Source: Cryptosporangium sp044454545 (lineage in GTDB: Bacteria > Actinomycetota > Actinomycetes > Mycobacteriales > Cryptosporangiaceae). Taken from it: a DNA stretch of 64,000 nucleotides. The stretch lies in NCBI RefSeq assembly GCF_044454545.1, contig NZ_JBITDV010000015.1, positions 62,001 to 126,000 of the forward strand, given 5' to 3'. The translations under genes were made by a program, and so were the position numbers. Position 1 is the first letter of the stretch, and each line of letters starts with the position of its first letter. The notes under the pieces are model-generated. The model searched no databases and was not told where the DNA came from. It was given only the letters and a program-made list of their open reading frames with translations. Positions 48,483 through 57,020 of this stretch are shown one piece after another.

Positions 48483-49631
48483 ATGAACCGCTCGATGACG
48501 ATCATCGGGGCCGGGCTGGCCGGGTTGACGCTCGCCCGCGTCCTGCACGTCCACGGCATCCCCTCGACCATCTACGAGGCCGAAGCCTCTCCGATGGCCC
48601 GTACGCAGGGAGGCCAGCTCGACATCCACGACTTCAACGGCCAGGTCGCCCTCGAAGACTGCCGGCTCGTCGACGAGTTCCGCTCGATCATCAACATGGG
48701 CGCGGAAGCCATGAGGTTCCTGAGCCCGGACGGAGAAGTGGTGGGCGAGCTCCCCGACGACGGGGAGCTGAGCAACCCTGAAGTCCTGCGCGGGGAACTC
48801 CGACGCATCCTCATCGATTCGCTGCCGGACGGCACGATCCACTGGGGCCGCAAGGTCGACTCGATCGACGCCACCGGCGGCGGGGCGTACCGGATCGCGT
48901 TCACCGACGGTTCGACGGTCGAGACCGACGTGCTGGTCGGCGCGGACGGCGCCTGGTCGCGCGTACGGACGTTCCTCTCCGGGGCCACGCCGGAGTACCT
49001 GGGCACGGTCTGGGTGGAGACCTTCCTCCACGACGTCGACAAGCGCCACCGGCGAAGCGCCGAGTTGGTCGGCCGAGGCGCGATGCTGGCGATGGAACCC
49101 GGACGAGGGATCTTCGGGCATCGTGAGGCCAACGATGTGATTCACACGTACGTCGTCTTGAAGAAGCCCCTCGACTGGGTGCACTCGACCGACTTCTCGA
49201 ACCGCGAGCAGGCACTGACCGGCATCGCTACCGAACTGGGTGATGGATGGGCGCCCGAACTCCTGGAGCTGGTCACGAGCGGCGAGACCACGCCGGTCGC
49301 CCGGCCGATCTGGGGACTGCCGCTCGGGCACACGTGGGACCGGGCGCCGGGAGTCATGCTCATCGGGGACGCCGCACACTTGACGCCCCCGGACGGAGAC
49401 GGAGCGAACTGGGCACTCTACGACGGCGCCCAACTCGGCAAGGCAGTTGCCGCGTCGCCCGACGACATCGAGTCGGCGTTCTCGGACTTCGCTGCCGAGA
49501 TGCTGCCGCGCAGCGCGGCGTCCACACAGGAGGGATACCAGTCGTTCGAGCAGACGTTCGGGTACAACGCGCCCGAGAACCTGCGGAACATGATGGACCG
49601 CGTGACGACCGACGGCCATCGACGCCGATGA
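48483..49631 (+). CDS. FAD-dependent monooxygenase, TetX-like
   Basis: A 382-residue class A flavoprotein monooxygenase close in layout to tetracycline-inactivating TetX. It has the N-terminal IIGAGLAGLTLARVLHVHGI (residues about 6-25), the TetX-type GGQLDIHDFNGQVAL (about 43-57), a VGADGAWSRVR motif, and LIGDAAHLTPPDGDGANWALYDGAQLGKA (about 294-322). TetX has PPFAGxGVN in that region; here it is PPDGDGANW, so flavin contacts may differ. Substrates of the chromosomal relatives are mostly unknown. It is divergent from a MarR regulator, suggesting induction by its substrate. Confidence 0.87.
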   Translation: MNRSMTIIGAGLAGLTLARVLHVHGIPSTIYEAEASPMARTQGGQLDIHDFNGQVALEDCRLVDEFRSIINMGAEAMRFLSPDGEVVGELPDDGELSNPEVLRGELRRILIDSLPDGTIHWGRKVDSIDATGGGAYRIAFTDGSTVETDVLVGADGAWSRVRTFLSGATPEYLGTVWVETFLHDVDKRHRRSAELVGRGAMLAMEPGRGIFGHREANDVIHTYVVLKKPLDWVHSTDFSNREQALTGIATELGDGWAPELLELVTSGETTPVARPIWGLPLGHTWDRAPGVMLIGDAAHLTPPDGDGANWALYDGAQLGKAVAASPDDIESAFSDFAAEMLPRSAASTQEGYQSFEQTFGYNAPENLRNMMDRVTTDGHRRR

Positions 49632-49771
49632 CACACCGCCCGGGTGCGAGCCACCGCGAGTTCGAAGCGGCGGGCCGCGTCCGCCGCGGTCCGGCTCACT
49701 CCGGCAGACGCGTGGGCACGACGACGGACGTGAACGTGCATTCCCGGCGAGGGTCGGGTAAGTCTTGAGCA

Positions 49772-50425
49772 GTGCGCCGGCCAGAGGTAGTGATCTTCGA
49801 CTGCGACGGGGTCCTCGTGGACAGCGAACGCCTCATCCAGGAGGTCGACCTGGAGCTGATCCGGGGCCTGGGCTGGCCCATCACCCGGGCGGAGATCTTC
49901 GCCGAACACCTCGGACGCAGCGAGGACGCGGTCGTCGCCAACATCGAACGGCGGCTGGGACACCCGGTGCCGGACACGTTCCTCCGGGAGAAGGCGGCGG
50001 CCTACGAGGCGGTGCTGCGCGAGCGGTTGGTCGCCGTGCCGGGCGTGGCGGAAGCGATCGTCCTCTTGCGCGAGGGCGGGATGGGTCTGTGCGTGGCGTC
50101 TTCGGCCGGGCACGCCAGGATCCGGCTGAGCCTGCGCTTGACCGGCCTGCAGACCCTGTTCGCCGAGGAGCACCTGTTCAGCGCCGAGGACGTGGTCCGG
50201 GGCAAACCCGCTCCGGACCTGTTCCTGTACGCCGCCGCGTGCCTGGCCGCGACACCGCAGGCGTGCGTCGTCGTCGAAGACAGCCCGGCCGGCGTCGAGG
50301 CGGCCCGAGCTGCGGGCATGCGCGTCATCGGATACTGCGCTCTCACCCCGGCCGAGCTGCTGCACGAGGCCGACGCGCTCGTCACCCGCATGACCGACCT
50401 CCCCGCGGTGATCGCCGCCCTCTGA
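49772..50425 (+). CDS. HAD-IA hydrolase (phosphoglycolate/beta-phosphoglucomutase-like)
   Basis: A 217-residue HAD protein. Motif I is VIFDCDGVLVDSERL (nucleophile Asp10), motif II the SSA in CVASSAGHARIRLSL, motif III RGKPAPDLFLYAA (Lys) and motif IV VVVEDSPAGVEAARAAG. The KPAPDLF and DSPAGVEAA pattern is that of subgroup IA phosphatases acting on small sugar phosphates. The GTG start has only a weak ribosome binding site (GAGCA). The 140 bp upstream contains no gene. Specific substrate unknown. Confidence 0.9.
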   Translation: MRRPEVVIFDCDGVLVDSERLIQEVDLELIRGLGWPITRAEIFAEHLGRSEDAVVANIERRLGHPVPDTFLREKAAAYEAVLRERLVAVPGVAEAIVLLREGGMGLCVASSAGHARIRLSLRLTGLQTLFAEEHLFSAEDVVRGKPAPDLFLYAAACLAATPQACVVVEDSPAGVEAARAAGMRVIGYCALTPAELLHEADALVTRMTDLPAVIAAL

Positions 50426-50458
50426 CGGCCCCCGCACCGAGCACTCCGCCCCCGGCCC

Positions 50459-50505
50459 GGGCCCTGGCGGCTCAGCCCCGCGGGCCCCTGGCGGCTCAGC
50501 CCTGC
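50459..50505 (+). repeat. 23/24-bp tandem duplication at the MaoC gene 3' end
   Basis: Two successive copies of GGGCCCTGGCGGCTCAGCC(C/T)GC. The second covers the last codons and stop of the MaoC-like gene; the first lies just beyond it in the 70-bp convergent gap. It looks like a recent local duplication and does not change the protein. Confidence 0.75.
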
Positions 50506-50960
50506 GGGCCGTACGTCCGGAAGATCGGCTCGGCGATGCAGACCGGCTTGGCGACGCCCTCGGCCTCGATCACGGCGCCTACCGTGAGCTGGTACCCGCC
50601 CGGCACCTCGTCGACGCTCTTCAGCGTCGCGGTGAGCCGGATCTTCGACCCCACCGGCACCGGCGCCGGGAACCGCACCTTGTTCAGGCCGTAGTTGACG
50701 CCCATCGTCGCGTCGGTGACGTTCAGGACCTGCGCCCACATCGGGATCAGGAGCGAGAGCGTCAGGTAGCCGTGGGCGATCGGGCCACCGAACGGGCTCT
50801 GCGCCTTCGCCCGCTCCGGGTCGACGTGGATCCACTGGTGGTCGTCGGTGGCGTCGGCGAACAGGTTCACCCGCTCCTGGGAGACCTCGAACCAGTCGCT
50901 GACCCCCAGCTCGGTGCCGGCGAGCTTCGGCAGTTCGGCGGCCGTCGTCGTGGTGCTCAT
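50496..50960 (-). CDS. MaoC-like dehydratase (hot-dog fold)
   Basis: A 154-residue (R)-specific enoyl-CoA-hydratase-like protein. The hydratase-2 motif is FADATDDHQWIHVDPERAKAQSPFGGPIAHGYLTLSLL (residues about 33-70) with the catalytic Asp and His, then GLNKVRFPAPVPVGSKIRLTATL. It is the last gene of an operon with acyl-CoA ligase, amidohydrolase and SDR genes. With the SDR it could carry out hydration and oxidation steps on an acyl-CoA. The ATG overlaps the ligase stop (ATGA). Confidence 0.9.
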   Translation of the reverse strand: MSTTTTAAELPKLAGTELGVSDWFEVSQERVNLFADATDDHQWIHVDPERAKAQSPFGGPIAHGYLTLSLLIPMWAQVLNVTDATMGVNYGLNKVRFPAPVPVGSKIRLTATLKSVDEVPGGYQLTVGAVIEAEGVAKPVCIAEPIFRTYGPQG

Positions 50961-52435
50961 GCGGTGACATCCTTCCGGAGATCGGGCTTGCGGATCTTGC
51001 CCGTGGCGGTCTTGGGAAGCTCGTCGACGAAACGGAACCGCCGCGGAATCTTGAACCCGGCCAGCCGGGTGCGCAGCGCTGCGCGCAGCGCGTCCGGATC
51101 GGGAGGAACGGAAACCACGACGAACGCGAGCCCGACCTCGCCCCACTTCTCGTCGGGCACTCCGATCACGGCGGCCTCGAGCACGCCGGGCACCTCCAGC
51201 AACGCGGACTCGACCTCGGCCGGGTACACGTTCTCGCCGCCGGAGATGATCATGTCCTTGTAGCGGTCGCGGATGTAGAGGAAGCCCTCGTCGTCCAGTG
51301 AGCCGGCGTCGCCGGTGTGGTACCAGCCGTCCACCAGCACCTCCGCGGTCCGCGAAGGGTCCTCCCAGTAGCCGGCCATGATGTTCGGGCCCCGCACGAT
51401 CACCTCGCCGACCTCGTCGGCGCCGACGTCGGAGCCGTCCTCTCCGACCACCCGGAGGTCGGTGAAGAACACCGGTTTCCCGGCCGAGCCGACCTTGCGC
51501 TCGGCGTCGGCGACGTCGAGGACCGTGCAGCCGGGCGCGGCCTCGGTCATGCCGTAGCACTGCTGCATGGTGACGCCCCGCTCGAGCCAGGTGCGCAGCG
51601 TCGGCAGCGGGAGCGGGGCACCGGCGGCGCCGATCGTGCGCAGCGCGGAGAGGTCCCGCGTCCCGAAGTCGGGCTGCCTGGCCATCGCGTCGAGCATCGT
51701 CGGCACCGCGAAGAACGAGTTCACCCGCTGCTCCTCGATCACCGCGAGCGTCTGCGCGGGGTCGAACCCGCGGACGATCACCGCGCAGCCGCCGCGGAGC
51801 AGCGTCGGGTTGACGGTGCCGTTGAGGCCGCCGATGTGGAACAGCGGCGCCAGCGCCAGCGTGCGCTCGTCCTGTGCGAAGTCCATCCCCAGGAACTGGT
51901 TGACCGCGTTCCAGGTCATGTTCCCGTGGGTGAGGACCGCGCCCTTCGGCTTCCCGGTCGTGCCGGAGGTGTACATGATCAGGCAGGGATCGTCGAGCGA
52001 TACGTCCACGTCCCGGGGCGAAGGGTCGGCGAGGGCCGCCTCGTAGGACCCGTCGTCCACCGCCAGCCAGTGGCGCACCGACGTCTGCGCGGGCAATCCC
52101 TCCGGAAGATTCCCGTGGACGACGACCGACGCGCCGGAATGGTCGAGGACGTACGACGCCTCGGACGCCGTGAGCCGCGCGTTGACCGGCACCCAGATCG
52201 CACCGAGCTGCCCGCAGGCGAACAGCGTCTCCAGCGCGGCCGGGTGGTTGACGCCGAGCCACCCCACGCGGTCGCCGGGCCGCACACCGAGCCCGGCCAG
52301 CGCACCGGCCACCCGCCGCACGCGGTCGGAGAACTCCAGGTGGGAGGTGGTGACGCCCTCGAACCAGAGCGCGTCCCGGTCCGGCGAGATCTTCCGGCGC
52401 CGCTCGGGCCAGGAGCCCAGCCCGGCGTTACGCAC
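50957..52435 (-). CDS. acyl-CoA ligase / AMP-forming synthetase
   Basis: A 492-residue ANL-superfamily adenylating enzyme. The P-loop-like motif is IMYTSGTTGKPKGAVLTHGN (residues about 154-173), followed by QCYGMTEAAPG, YHTGDAGSLDDEGFLYIRDRYKDMIISGGENVYPAEVE and the C-terminal catalytic Lys in PKTATGKIRKPDL. It activates a carboxylic acid to its CoA ester at the expense of ATP. The GTG start overlaps the amidohydrolase stop by 8 bases. The acid is unknown; family resemblance is to long-chain/aromatic FadD-type enzymes. Confidence 0.92.
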   Translation of the reverse strand: MRNAGLGSWPERRRKISPDRDALWFEGVTTSHLEFSDRVRRVAGALAGLGVRPGDRVGWLGVNHPAALETLFACGQLGAIWVPVNARLTASEASYVLDHSGASVVVHGNLPEGLPAQTSVRHWLAVDDGSYEAALADPSPRDVDVSLDDPCLIMYTSGTTGKPKGAVLTHGNMTWNAVNQFLGMDFAQDERTLALAPLFHIGGLNGTVNPTLLRGGCAVIVRGFDPAQTLAVIEEQRVNSFFAVPTMLDAMARQPDFGTRDLSALRTIGAAGAPLPLPTLRTWLERGVTMQQCYGMTEAAPGCTVLDVADAERKVGSAGKPVFFTDLRVVGEDGSDVGADEVGEVIVRGPNIMAGYWEDPSRTAEVLVDGWYHTGDAGSLDDEGFLYIRDRYKDMIISGGENVYPAEVESALLEVPGVLEAAVIGVPDEKWGEVGLAFVVVSVPPDPDALRAALRTRLAGFKIPRRFRFVDELPKTATGKIRKPDLRKDVTA

Positions 52436-53297
52436 GGCCCAGTCCCAGCGCCCGGATCGCGTTCTGCTTCATGATCAGCGGCCGGACGTCGTCTTTGATC
52501 TCGAGCTTCTCGAAGTCGTTCATCCAACGCTCCGGACGGATCAGCGGATAGTCCGAGCCGAACAGGACCTGGTGCTTGAGCTGGCGGTTCGCCGCGTGCA
52601 CGAGCTGCGGCGGGAAGTACTTCGGCGACCAGCCCGACAGATCAATGTAGACGTTGGACTTGTGGGTCGCGACCGAGATCGCCGCATCCTGCCACGGCAC
52701 CGACGGGTGGGCCATGATGATCGTCAGCCCGGGGAAGTCGGCGGCGACGTCGTCGAGCAGCATCGGGTCGGAGTAGCGCAGCTTGATCCCGCGGCCACCG
52801 GGGAGCCCGGCACCGATACCGGTCTGACCGGTGTGGAACAGCGCCGGGACGCCGAGCGCCTCGATTTCGGCGTACAGCGGATACACCCGCCGGTCGTTCG
52901 GCTCGAACCCCTGGAAGCTGGGGTGGAACTTGAACCCGCGGACGCCCCGCTCTTCGACCAGCCGGCGGGCGGCCCGCACCCCCGCGACCCCGCGCGCCGG
53001 GTCGATCGACCCGAACGGAATGAGGACGTCGGAGTGCTGGGCGGCGAGGTCGGCGATCTCCTCGTTCGACAGCGCGGGCTGGCCGGTGGCGGCCTCGGCG
53101 TCGACGGTGAAGATCACCGCGGCCATCGCGAGCCGCCGGTAGTCGTCGGCGATCTCGGGGACCGTCGGGTCGTACGGGTCGCCCTTGAAGTACTTCGCGG
53201 CCGCGCCCGCCAGTTCGGGATCGATGGCCATGTGCCCGTGCTGGTCGGCGTGCACGTGCACGTGGACGTCGATCGCGGTCAGGGCGTCGAGGTTCAT
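52428..53297 (-). CDS. amidohydrolase family protein (amidohydrolase_2)
   Basis: A 289-residue TIM-barrel metal-dependent hydrolase or decarboxylase. It has the N-terminal AIDVHVHVH (residues about 8-16), FKFHPSFQGFEPND, FHTGQTG, IMAHPSVPWQDAAI and FGSDYPLI with the late Asp (about 252). The family includes ACMSD-type decarboxylases and hydrolases of ring-cleavage products. Its place between ligase and dehydrogenase genes suggests a role in aromatic or cyclic-acid degradation. The ATG overlaps the SDR stop (ATGA). Confidence 0.9.
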   Translation of the reverse strand: MNLDALTAIDVHVHVHADQHGHMAIDPELAGAAAKYFKGDPYDPTVPEIADDYRRLAMAAVIFTVDAEAATGQPALSNEEIADLAAQHSDVLIPFGSIDPARGVAGVRAARRLVEERGVRGFKFHPSFQGFEPNDRRVYPLYAEIEALGVPALFHTGQTGIGAGLPGGRGIKLRYSDPMLLDDVAADFPGLTIIMAHPSVPWQDAAISVATHKSNVYIDLSGWSPKYFPPQLVHAANRQLKHQVLFGSDYPLIRPERWMNDFEKLEIKDDVRPLIMKQNAIRALGLGRA

Positions 53298-54193
53298 CGC
53301 GGGGCCTCCGGGAGCTGCTGGCCGACGGTCTGGGACGACGGGGCGAACCGGTCCGCCCAGACGTCCGCGATCGCGTCCGCCGACCACCCGGTTCCGTCGG
53401 CGAACTCCACCGCGACCTCCGCCGGATGGCTCCACAGCGCGAGCCGGTCACCACCGACGCCGATGGCCTGCCCGGTGATATCGGCAGCCGCGTCCGACGC
53501 CAGGAACGCGACCAGCCCGGCCGCGTCCTCCGGCGGGCCGAACCCGAGCTCCCGGCGGGCGAACGGCGGCAGCTCCTCGCCGTTGCGCAGTGCCTCGATG
53601 TACGGCTTGACGAACGGCAGCGTCTCGGTCATCGCGGTCGCCGCGACCGGCACGATCGCGTTCACGGTGATCCGCGCGCGGGCCAGTTCCATCGACCAGG
53701 TGCGCACCATGCCGACGATGCCGGCCTTGGCCGCGGCGTAGTTCGTCTGCCCGAAGTTGCCGACCTGCCCGGTGGGGGAGCCGACGCAGATGATCCGGCC
53801 CCCGTTGTCCGCGGCACGCATCTGGATCGCCGCGGCCCGCGTACACGTGAACGTGCCCCGGAGGTGCGTGGTGATCACCGCGTCGAACTGCTCGTCGGTC
53901 ATTTTCCACAGCGTCGTGTCGCGCAGGATCCCGGCATTGTTGACGAGGACGTCGAGGCGTCCGAACTCGCCCACGGCCCGGTCGACCAGCGCCTGGGCCG
54001 CCTCGCCGGATCCGACCGCCGCCACCTCCGCGACCGCGGCGCCGCCGATCGATTTGACCGCGGCCTCGGCCGTCTCCGCGTCGGCGTCGTTGACGACGAC
54101 CTTCGCGCCGGACGCCGCCAGCCGCTGAGCGTAGGCGAGACCCAGGCCCCGCCCGCTGCCGGTGACGATCGCAACCTTGCCGGACAGATCCAT
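53294..54193 (-). CDS. short-chain dehydrogenase (FabG-like)
   Basis: A 299-residue SDR. TGSGRGLGLAYAQRLA (residues about 11-26) is followed by NDADAE (acidic end of beta 2, favouring NAD), NNAGIL, a Ser in CVGSPTGQVGNFGQ and catalytic YAAAK. A C-terminal extension of about 50 residues after the usual Rossmann core (DRLALWSHPAEVAVEFADG) matches the larger SDRs of acyl-CoA degradation clusters. It is the first gene of the four-gene operon, divergent from a MarR regulator with palindromic sites between them. Confidence 0.9.
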   Translation of the reverse strand: MDLSGKVAIVTGSGRGLGLAYAQRLAASGAKVVVNDADAETAEAAVKSIGGAAVAEVAAVGSGEAAQALVDRAVGEFGRLDVLVNNAGILRDTTLWKMTDEQFDAVITTHLRGTFTCTRAAAIQMRAADNGGRIICVGSPTGQVGNFGQTNYAAAKAGIVGMVRTWSMELARARITVNAIVPVAATAMTETLPFVKPYIEALRNGEELPPFARRELGFGPPEDAAGLVAFLASDAAADITGQAIGVGGDRLALWSHPAEVAVEFADGTGWSADAIADVWADRFAPSSQTVGQQLPEAPR

Positions 54194-54252
54194 GTGGCGC
54201 CTCTTCGCGTCGCGGGGGAGATCTCCGTCGTTCCGAACGCTAGGGTCAACTA

Positions 54253-54282
54253 TTGAGAGTGTCAATTGATGAGGAGCTCATC
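54253..54282. promoter_or_regulatory. palindromic operator cluster between SDR operon and MarR gene
   Basis: TTGA-gagtg-TCAA (54253-54265), the overlapping perfect TCAATTGA, and GATGAG-gag-CTCATC (54268-54282) lie together just before the MarR start codon at 54285. The G+C content is far below the surroundings. Likely sites for the MarR repressor acting on both the SDR-ligase operon and itself. Confidence 0.65.
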
Positions 54283-54284
54283 TA

Positions 54285-54719
54285 ATGCCGTTCGTCGACG
54301 ACATCGGGTTCCTCCTGTCCCGGGCCAGTGGCCAGCTGGTCCGGAGCGTGAACGCGGCGCTGGCCGAGGAAGGGCTGCGGGTGCGCCAGTACTCCGTGCT
54401 CTGCCTGTCGTGCGAGTCGGCCGAGGGGAGGTCGCAGCGCGATCTCGCCGAGGTGCTCGGCCTCGACCCGAGCCAGGTCGTCGCGTTCGTCGACGACCTG
54501 CACCGGGCCGGGCTGGTCGAGCGCCGCCCGTCGCCGGCCGATCGCCGGACGAAGCTCGTCGCGCCGACCGGGCCGGGCCGGGCCGTCGCGGAGCGCGCGA
54601 CCGCCCGCGTGAACGCGCGGGTGGCCGAGCAACTCGGCGTGCTGACCGGCGGCGAACAGGACGTGCTGCGTGCGCTCCTCGCCCGGATCGTGTCGCTGCC
54701 GGTGGCCGCGAACTCCTGA
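54285..54719 (+). CDS. MarR-family transcriptional regulator
   Basis: A 144-residue MarR protein. RQYSVLCLSCESAEGRSQRDLAEVLGLDPSQVVAFVDDLHRAGLVERRPSPADRRTKLVAPTGPG (residues about 31-95) spans the helix-turn-helix and wing. It is divergent from the SDR/amidohydrolase/ligase/MaoC operon and presumably its repressor, released by an aromatic acid or acyl-CoA. GAGGAG lies 9 bases before the ATG and inside the palindrome. Confidence 0.9.
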   Translation: MPFVDDIGFLLSRASGQLVRSVNAALAEEGLRVRQYSVLCLSCESAEGRSQRDLAEVLGLDPSQVVAFVDDLHRAGLVERRPSPADRRTKLVAPTGPGRAVAERATARVNARVAEQLGVLTGGEQDVLRALLARIVSLPVAANS

Positions 54720-55097
54720 CCGGACGGCGACTTCGCTGTAGCCCAGGCGCGGCGTGTCGCTTTTTCTCGGGCCTTTCCCGCGGGCTGAGCGCGACGGCCG
54801 CCTCTCGCCCCGCGCGGACGTCGTCCCGGCCGCGAGTGGTCCAGACCCGCGTCGCCGAGGGAACAACACGCTGGTCAGGGGCTGTGGTGACCGCTCGGCC
54901 GCTCGCCAGGACGCCGGCGCCGCCGATTTGCGCCCTCCCTCGGGACCGCTGTCCGGGGTTTCCGGGCGACGCTCGAGGGGTGCCGAGTTCACGGTTTGAG
55001 GACCGAATCGGCGGGGCAAAGTTGGCAGGGCTTGTCAGGCCTGGAAAGCTATCGGTTGGTGGTCCGCAATGGGACCGCGTTTTCGGAGGAACAAAGT
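54720..55097. other. 378-bp gap: cold-shock gene leader, no other gene seen
   Basis: No convincing ORF or structured RNA was recognised upstream of about 55010. The last about 90 bases hold an A/T-richer leader with a small hairpin (GGTCC-gcaatg-GGACC, 55062-55077) and the GGAGGA ribosome binding site of the cold-shock gene. Long 5' leaders are common for csp genes; the promoter was not located with confidence. Confidence 0.45.
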
Positions 55098-55301
55098 ATG
55101 GCTACTGGCACCGTGAAGTGGTTCAACTCGGAGAAGGGGTTCGGGTTCATCGCGCCCGACGGGGGCGGCCCGGACGTTTTCGCCCACTACTCGGCGATCC
55201 AGACGCAGGGCTACAAGGAGCTCACCGACGGCCAGACCGTCGAGTTCGACGTGACCCAGGGTCAGAAGGGCCCGCAGGCGGCGAACATTCGTCCGCTCTG
55301 A
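55098..55301 (+). CDS. cspA: cold-shock protein (CspA family)
   Basis: A 67-residue single-domain OB-fold RNA chaperone. RNP1 is KGFGFIAPD and RNP2 DVFAHYSAI, within MATGTVKWFNSEKGFGFI...QGPQAANIRPL. The length and ends are exactly those of actinobacterial CspA. GGAGGA lies 9 bases before the ATG, and a strong intrinsic terminator follows 20 bp after the stop, so it is a monocistronic, probably highly expressed gene. It binds single-stranded RNA/DNA and melts secondary structure. Confidence 0.96.
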   Translation: MATGTVKWFNSEKGFGFIAPDGGGPDVFAHYSAIQTQGYKELTDGQTVEFDVTQGQKGPQAANIRPL

Positions 55302-55321
55302 ACCAAGGGCTGATCACCAAG

Positions 55322-55354
55322 AGCCCGGAGCGCCTCGCGCGCTCCGGGCTTTTG
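55322..55354 (+). terminator. intrinsic terminator after cspA
   Basis: A 12-bp perfect stem AGCCCGGAGCGC / GCGCTCCGGGCT (55322-55333 and 55339-55350) with a 5-base loop, followed by TTTT. A textbook rho-independent terminator, rare in such G+C-rich DNA. Confidence 0.92.
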
Positions 55355-55587
55355 CTTGCCCGCTCGCCCTCGGCCTTCGCCGCCCGGGTGGCCCACACTC
55401 CCGGCCCGACCTGCGGCGCCGCGTGACCGGAGCGCTGTCCGGCTCGCGCGAACCGGTATAGGCAGGGCTGATATTCGGTATCGCAGGTTCCGTCTTCCCG
55501 ATGGCCGGGCTCGTCGCGGATAGTCGTGCGCACCGAGGCGTGACGCGCGCCACTCGGTTTCGTCGTTCACCGTCGAGGGGCGCCCTG

Positions 55588-56898
55588 ATGCCGGAAGCTC
55601 TGTTGACCACGCCCACCGGGGCGCGGCGTCGCACGGCCGGGATGCCGCAGCTGATCCTGCTGCTCGCCGGTAGTTGCCTGTCGATCCTGGGTGCCGTGCT
55701 CATCGCGCCGGTGCTGCCGGCGATGACCGACCATTTCGAGGGCGTGTCCGGCGTCGACGTGCTCGTCCCGATCGTGCTGACGATCCCGGCGCTGCTGATC
55801 GGCGTCATGGCTCCGTTCGCGGGGCTGATCGCCGACGCGATCGATCGCAAGCGGGTGCTGATCGCCGCGATGATCGCGTACGCGATCGTCGGTACCGCTC
55901 CGCTGTACCTGAATTCGCTCGGGCTGATCATCGGCAGCCGCGCGCTGGTGGGCCTCTGCGAGGCCGCGATCATGACGTGCTGCACGACGCTGATCGCCGA
56001 CTATTGGGACGGTCCGCAGCGCAGCCGGTATCTCGGCCTGCAGGTGCTGGTGGCGGCCGTGGCCGGAACCGTGTTCCTGGGTGTCGGCGGCGCGCTCGGA
56101 GGGGCCGGGTGGCGAGCGCCGTTCTGGCTGTATCTCGTCGCGCTGGTACTGGCGGTGCCGATGGCGCTGTTCATCTGGCAGCCGGCGCGGCCGGCGCTGT
56201 CGGCGCGGTCAGCCTCGTCGGTCCCGTCGGCGCTGTCGGCGCGGCGGGCGCGGCCGGACCCGTCGGCCTCGTCGGCCGGAGGCGGGTCGGCGAAGCCGGT
56301 CGGGACGCTGCCGTCGATGCCGTGGCGGGAGTTGCTGACGCCGTGCCTGGTGACGGTCGTCGGCGGCGTGGTGTTCTACGCGCTGATCGTGGAACTGTCG
56401 TTCGTGCTCGACGACGCCGGGGTGACGTCGACCGCCGCGATCGGCGGATTGTCGGCGCTGGCGTCGATCGCCACCGCGACCGGGGCCGGGATGTTCGGGC
56501 GGCTCGCGCACCGGAGCGCGCGCCAGTTGCTGCCGGTGACGTTCGGCCTCTCGGCGGTGGGGTTCGCGGTGGCCGCGGCGACCGACTCGGTCGTCGTGAT
56601 CATGCTCGGGGCGGTGATCGCCGGCGCCGGCACCGGGCTGATGCTGCCGACGCTGCTGACCTGGGCGGTCAACCGTCTGCGGTTCGATCAGCGCGGGCGG
56701 GGGACCGGGCTCTGGACCGGAACCCTGTTCTTGGGCGAGTTCCTCGCGCCGCTGCTGATCGCGGGGCTGTCCGCGGGCGCCGGAGGGCTCCGCCCGGCCC
56801 TCGGCGTGCTGGCGGTCGTGGCGGTCGCGTTCGCCGTTCTCACGGTGCTCGTCGTCCCGCGCTCCGCGGGACCGCTGAACGTCACCGCCGAGAACTGA
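55588..56898 (+). CDS. major facilitator superfamily transporter
   Basis: A 436-residue membrane transporter with about twelve helices. GSCLSILGAVLIAPVLPAMTDHFEG is the first helix region, and the MFS signature loop between helices 2 and 3 is GLIADAIDRKRVL. A central low-complexity loop (about residues 205-245, rich in Ser/Ala/Arg, SARSASSVPSALSARRARP) separates the two halves and is encoded by repetitive DNA. The ATG at 55588 has GAGGGG 7 bases upstream. It is probably a proton-driven exporter; substrate unknown. No adjacent regulator. 55357-55587 holds no other gene. Confidence 0.88.
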   Translation: MPEALLTTPTGARRRTAGMPQLILLLAGSCLSILGAVLIAPVLPAMTDHFEGVSGVDVLVPIVLTIPALLIGVMAPFAGLIADAIDRKRVLIAAMIAYAIVGTAPLYLNSLGLIIGSRALVGLCEAAIMTCCTTLIADYWDGPQRSRYLGLQVLVAAVAGTVFLGVGGALGGAGWRAPFWLYLVALVLAVPMALFIWQPARPALSARSASSVPSALSARRARPDPSASSAGGGSAKPVGTLPSMPWRELLTPCLVTVVGGVVFYALIVELSFVLDDAGVTSTAAIGGLSALASIATATGAGMFGRLAHRSARQLLPVTFGLSAVGFAVAAATDSVVVIMLGAVIAGAGTGLMLPTLLTWAVNRLRFDQRGRGTGLWTGTLFLGEFLAPLLIAGLSAGAGGLRPALGVLAVVAVAFAVLTVLVVPRSAGPLNVTAEN

Positions 56899-56900
56899 CG

Positions 56901-56995
56901 TCCCCGGGCGCGGAGCGCTGCGCGGCCCGCCCCGGGCACGGAGCACCGGGCGGCCCGTCCCCGGGCACGAGCACCGGGCGGCCCGTCCCCGGGTG
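56901..56995 (+). repeat. about 29-bp tandem repeat, three copies
   Basis: Units of the form CCCCGGGCACGGAGCACCGGGCGGCCCGT. The second and third copies are nearly identical and the first is diverged. The repeat begins right after the MFS stop codon and fills most of the gap to the YjbR-like gene. The units contain self-complementary CCGGGC/GCCCGG, so transcribed RNA would fold into hairpins, possibly attenuating read-through. Confidence 0.7.
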
Positions 56996-57020
56996 CGTTG
57001 CCTCCGCGTATCGTCGGCTC

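Noticed and set aside
49632..49771. tRNA-like GAGTTCGAAGCGGC stretch after the TetX-like gene
   Set aside because: No acceptor stem, D-arm or anticodon arm could be built around it, and the T-arm consensus is not met.
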